A stretch of DNA of 33,126 nucleotides from Paludibacteraceae bacterium. Lineage in GTDB: Bacteria > Bacteroidota > Bacteroidia > Bacteroidales > Paludibacteraceae. Of the stretch, positions 32,205 to 33,126 are shown piece after piece. Under the pieces are notes generated by a model. It saw nothing but the letters and a program-made list of their open reading frames with translations. It made no database searches and had not been told where the DNA came from. A program made the translations under genes and the position numbers. The DNA is taken from contig JAKSKV010000034.1 of the NCBI GenBank assembly GCA_024401555.1, positions 1 to 33,126 on the forward strand. Direction: 5' to 3'. The stretch's first letter is position 1. Every line of letters starts with the position of its first letter.

Positions 32205-32302
32205 ACGAACGATTTTTATTTATGAACGTCTGATTTTGAAATTTAGATGACTACAATTAGGGGACCGCTGTTCACTCCTTTCTTTGCGGGAATGGTAATA
32301 GA

Positions 32303-33049
32303 CTATGTTATGATTAGTCCGTCTAATAGTTCTTCATTGAAATATTTTACCCAAGTCTGATAGGTGTCTTGGGCGGACTGCATGGTTCCGACAAGGAAGC
32401 CTGGTGTGGTCTTGAATTCCTTGAGTCCACGATAGTAGTATAGTTTGTGGTTGTCATCAATTACAAAGGGTAGAATGTTGTTGCGGAGGCATTCTCTGAA
32501 AAGAATGAGTCGTCCGACACGTCCGTTTCCGTCTTGGAATGGATGGATGTTCTCGAAACGCCAATGGTATTCAGCCAAGGTTTGTATATTTTGTATTGTC
32601 TGTTTGTTGTACCAATCCTCCAATTCATTCATCCGTTGTTGAACCTCTTCTGGGCGAGCGGTCTCTTGTCCTCCGACCTCATTCGCCAACTTTTTGTATG
32701 CTCCTACGTTAGAATAGGTTTTTTGCGCATCGGCGGTACCGCTCTTAAGGATGCGGTGGAATTCACGGATGATTTCTTGTGAGAGCGGTGATGAAATGGT
32801 GCGAAGTAGGTAATCGAAAGCCACGAAGTGGTTGGTTGTCTCAATGATGTCGTCCACGGGCACTGCCTCTTGATCTTTGAATCCGATGGTACGGGTTTCA
32901 AAGATTAAGCGTGTTTGTTCCTCTGTCAATTTAGATCCTTCGATACGGTTGGAATTGTATGCCAGTTGTACCTGTGTTTTGTGATAGATGCCCCCCTTAC
33001 GGTGAGATTCCATCTCTTCGACGAGGAATGAGGTGAGTTTGTTTGGCAT
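32303..33049 (-). CDS. Fic-domain protein with N-terminal inhibitory helix
   Basis: 248 residues, essentially only the Fic domain. The active motif HPFQDGNGRVGR starts at His169 and is complete, so AMP or nucleotide transfer is possible. The inhibitory motif (S/T)xxxE(G/N) is seen as SNRIEG (Ser33, Glu37, Gly38), upstream of the Fic core, which fits an intramolecularly controlled (class II) Fic. It is convergent to hipT with 98 bp between them. Target unknown; many such short Fic proteins are toxins or stress regulators. Confidence 0.9.
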   Translation of the reverse strand: MPNKLTSFLVEEMESHRKGGIYHKTQVQLAYNSNRIEGSKLTEEQTRLIFETRTIGFKDQEAVPVDDIIETTNHFVAFDYLLRTISSPLSQEIIREFHRILKSGTADAQKTYSNVGAYKKLANEVGGQETARPEEVQQRMNELEDWYNKQTIQNIQTLAEYHWRFENIHPFQDGNGRVGRLILFRECLRNNILPFVIDDNHKLYYYRGLKEFKTTPGFLVGTMQSAQDTYQTWVKYFNEELLDGLIIT

Positions 33050-33081
33050 AAGCGAATTACTAATTATGCGGTATCACTAGT

Positions 33082-33102
33082 GTCCACTAAAAAATAGTGG
33101 AC
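33082..33102. repeat. Perfect inverted repeat upstream of fic
   Basis: GTCCACTA (33082-33089) and TAGTGGAC (33095-33102) with a five-A spacer, about 33 bp upstream of the fic start. It could be an operator for fic or the end of a mobile element continuing beyond the window; no T run makes it a terminator. Confidence 0.6.
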
Positions 33103-33126
33103 GGTTAAAAATTAAAATTATCAAAT

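Noticed and set aside
33082-33102. Inverted repeat as a transcription terminator
   Set aside because: No T run follows on either strand, and it lies upstream, not downstream, of the only nearby gene.

Overview
The window reads as a chromosome segment of a Bacteroidota bacterium, most likely order Bacteroidales. The reasons are the many promoter boxes of the form TAnnTTTG, little obvious Shine-Dalgarno use, families typical of that phylum (DUF4254 next to a family 9 glycosyltransferase, DUF4250, an Mrp ATPase without its CxxC, purN/acpP-fabF-rnc), and a PorZ-like type IX secretion protein. Base composition is moderate, with two clearly AT-richer patches (about 4.0-4.8 kb and 30.6-32.2 kb) that look acquired. 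Genus cannot be read from the sequence; a gut or rumen polysaccharide degrader is a reasonable guess.

Layout: (1) 1-2.5 kb, two plus-strand secreted carbohydrate-active proteins with CBM6-type modules and degenerate C-terminal sorting-like tails, each followed by a strong terminator. (2) 2.5-4.97 kb, two small gene cassettes, each preceded by a near-identical copy of the last ~100 bp of the neighbouring djlA-like gene plus a shared promoter segment. One cassette carries a Cys-rich small protein translationally coupled to a minimal radical SAM enzyme; the other an AT-rich two-TM protein. (3) 4.85-8.0 kb, a minus-strand operon: PASTA protein, RluD-type pseudouridine synthase, YjbQ, DjlA-like J-protein. 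(4) 8.0-20.0 kb, minus-strand housekeeping genes: DUF4250, rpmH, GT9 + DUF4254, a rhodanese lipoprotein without the catalytic Cys, mrp, ddl, a lipoprotein, prfB with programmed +1 frameshift, an SPFH protein, acyl-CoA synthetase, rnc, fabF, acpP; purN diverges. (5) 20.8-28.5 kb, a minus-strand run rdgB, porZ, tsaE, GT4, DbpA-like helicase, AlbA_2/Schlafen-type regulator, then a small ORF beside a dispersed-type inverted repeat. (6) 28.5-30.6 kb, an orphan promoter-hairpin-terminator unit (candidate sRNA) and a THUMP-type RNA methyltransferase with a long Arg/Asp/Gly-rich tail. (7) 30.6-33.1 kb, a toxin-type module: a tripartite HipBST system with two palindromic candidate operators, followed by a convergent Fic protein.

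The most unusual items are the repeated djlA 3' ends, which suggest site-specific stepwise accretion of cassettes, and the small-protein/radical SAM pair inside the first cassette, which has the layout of a peptide-modification (RiPP-like) system. Everything here is from reading the sequence; no database search was run.
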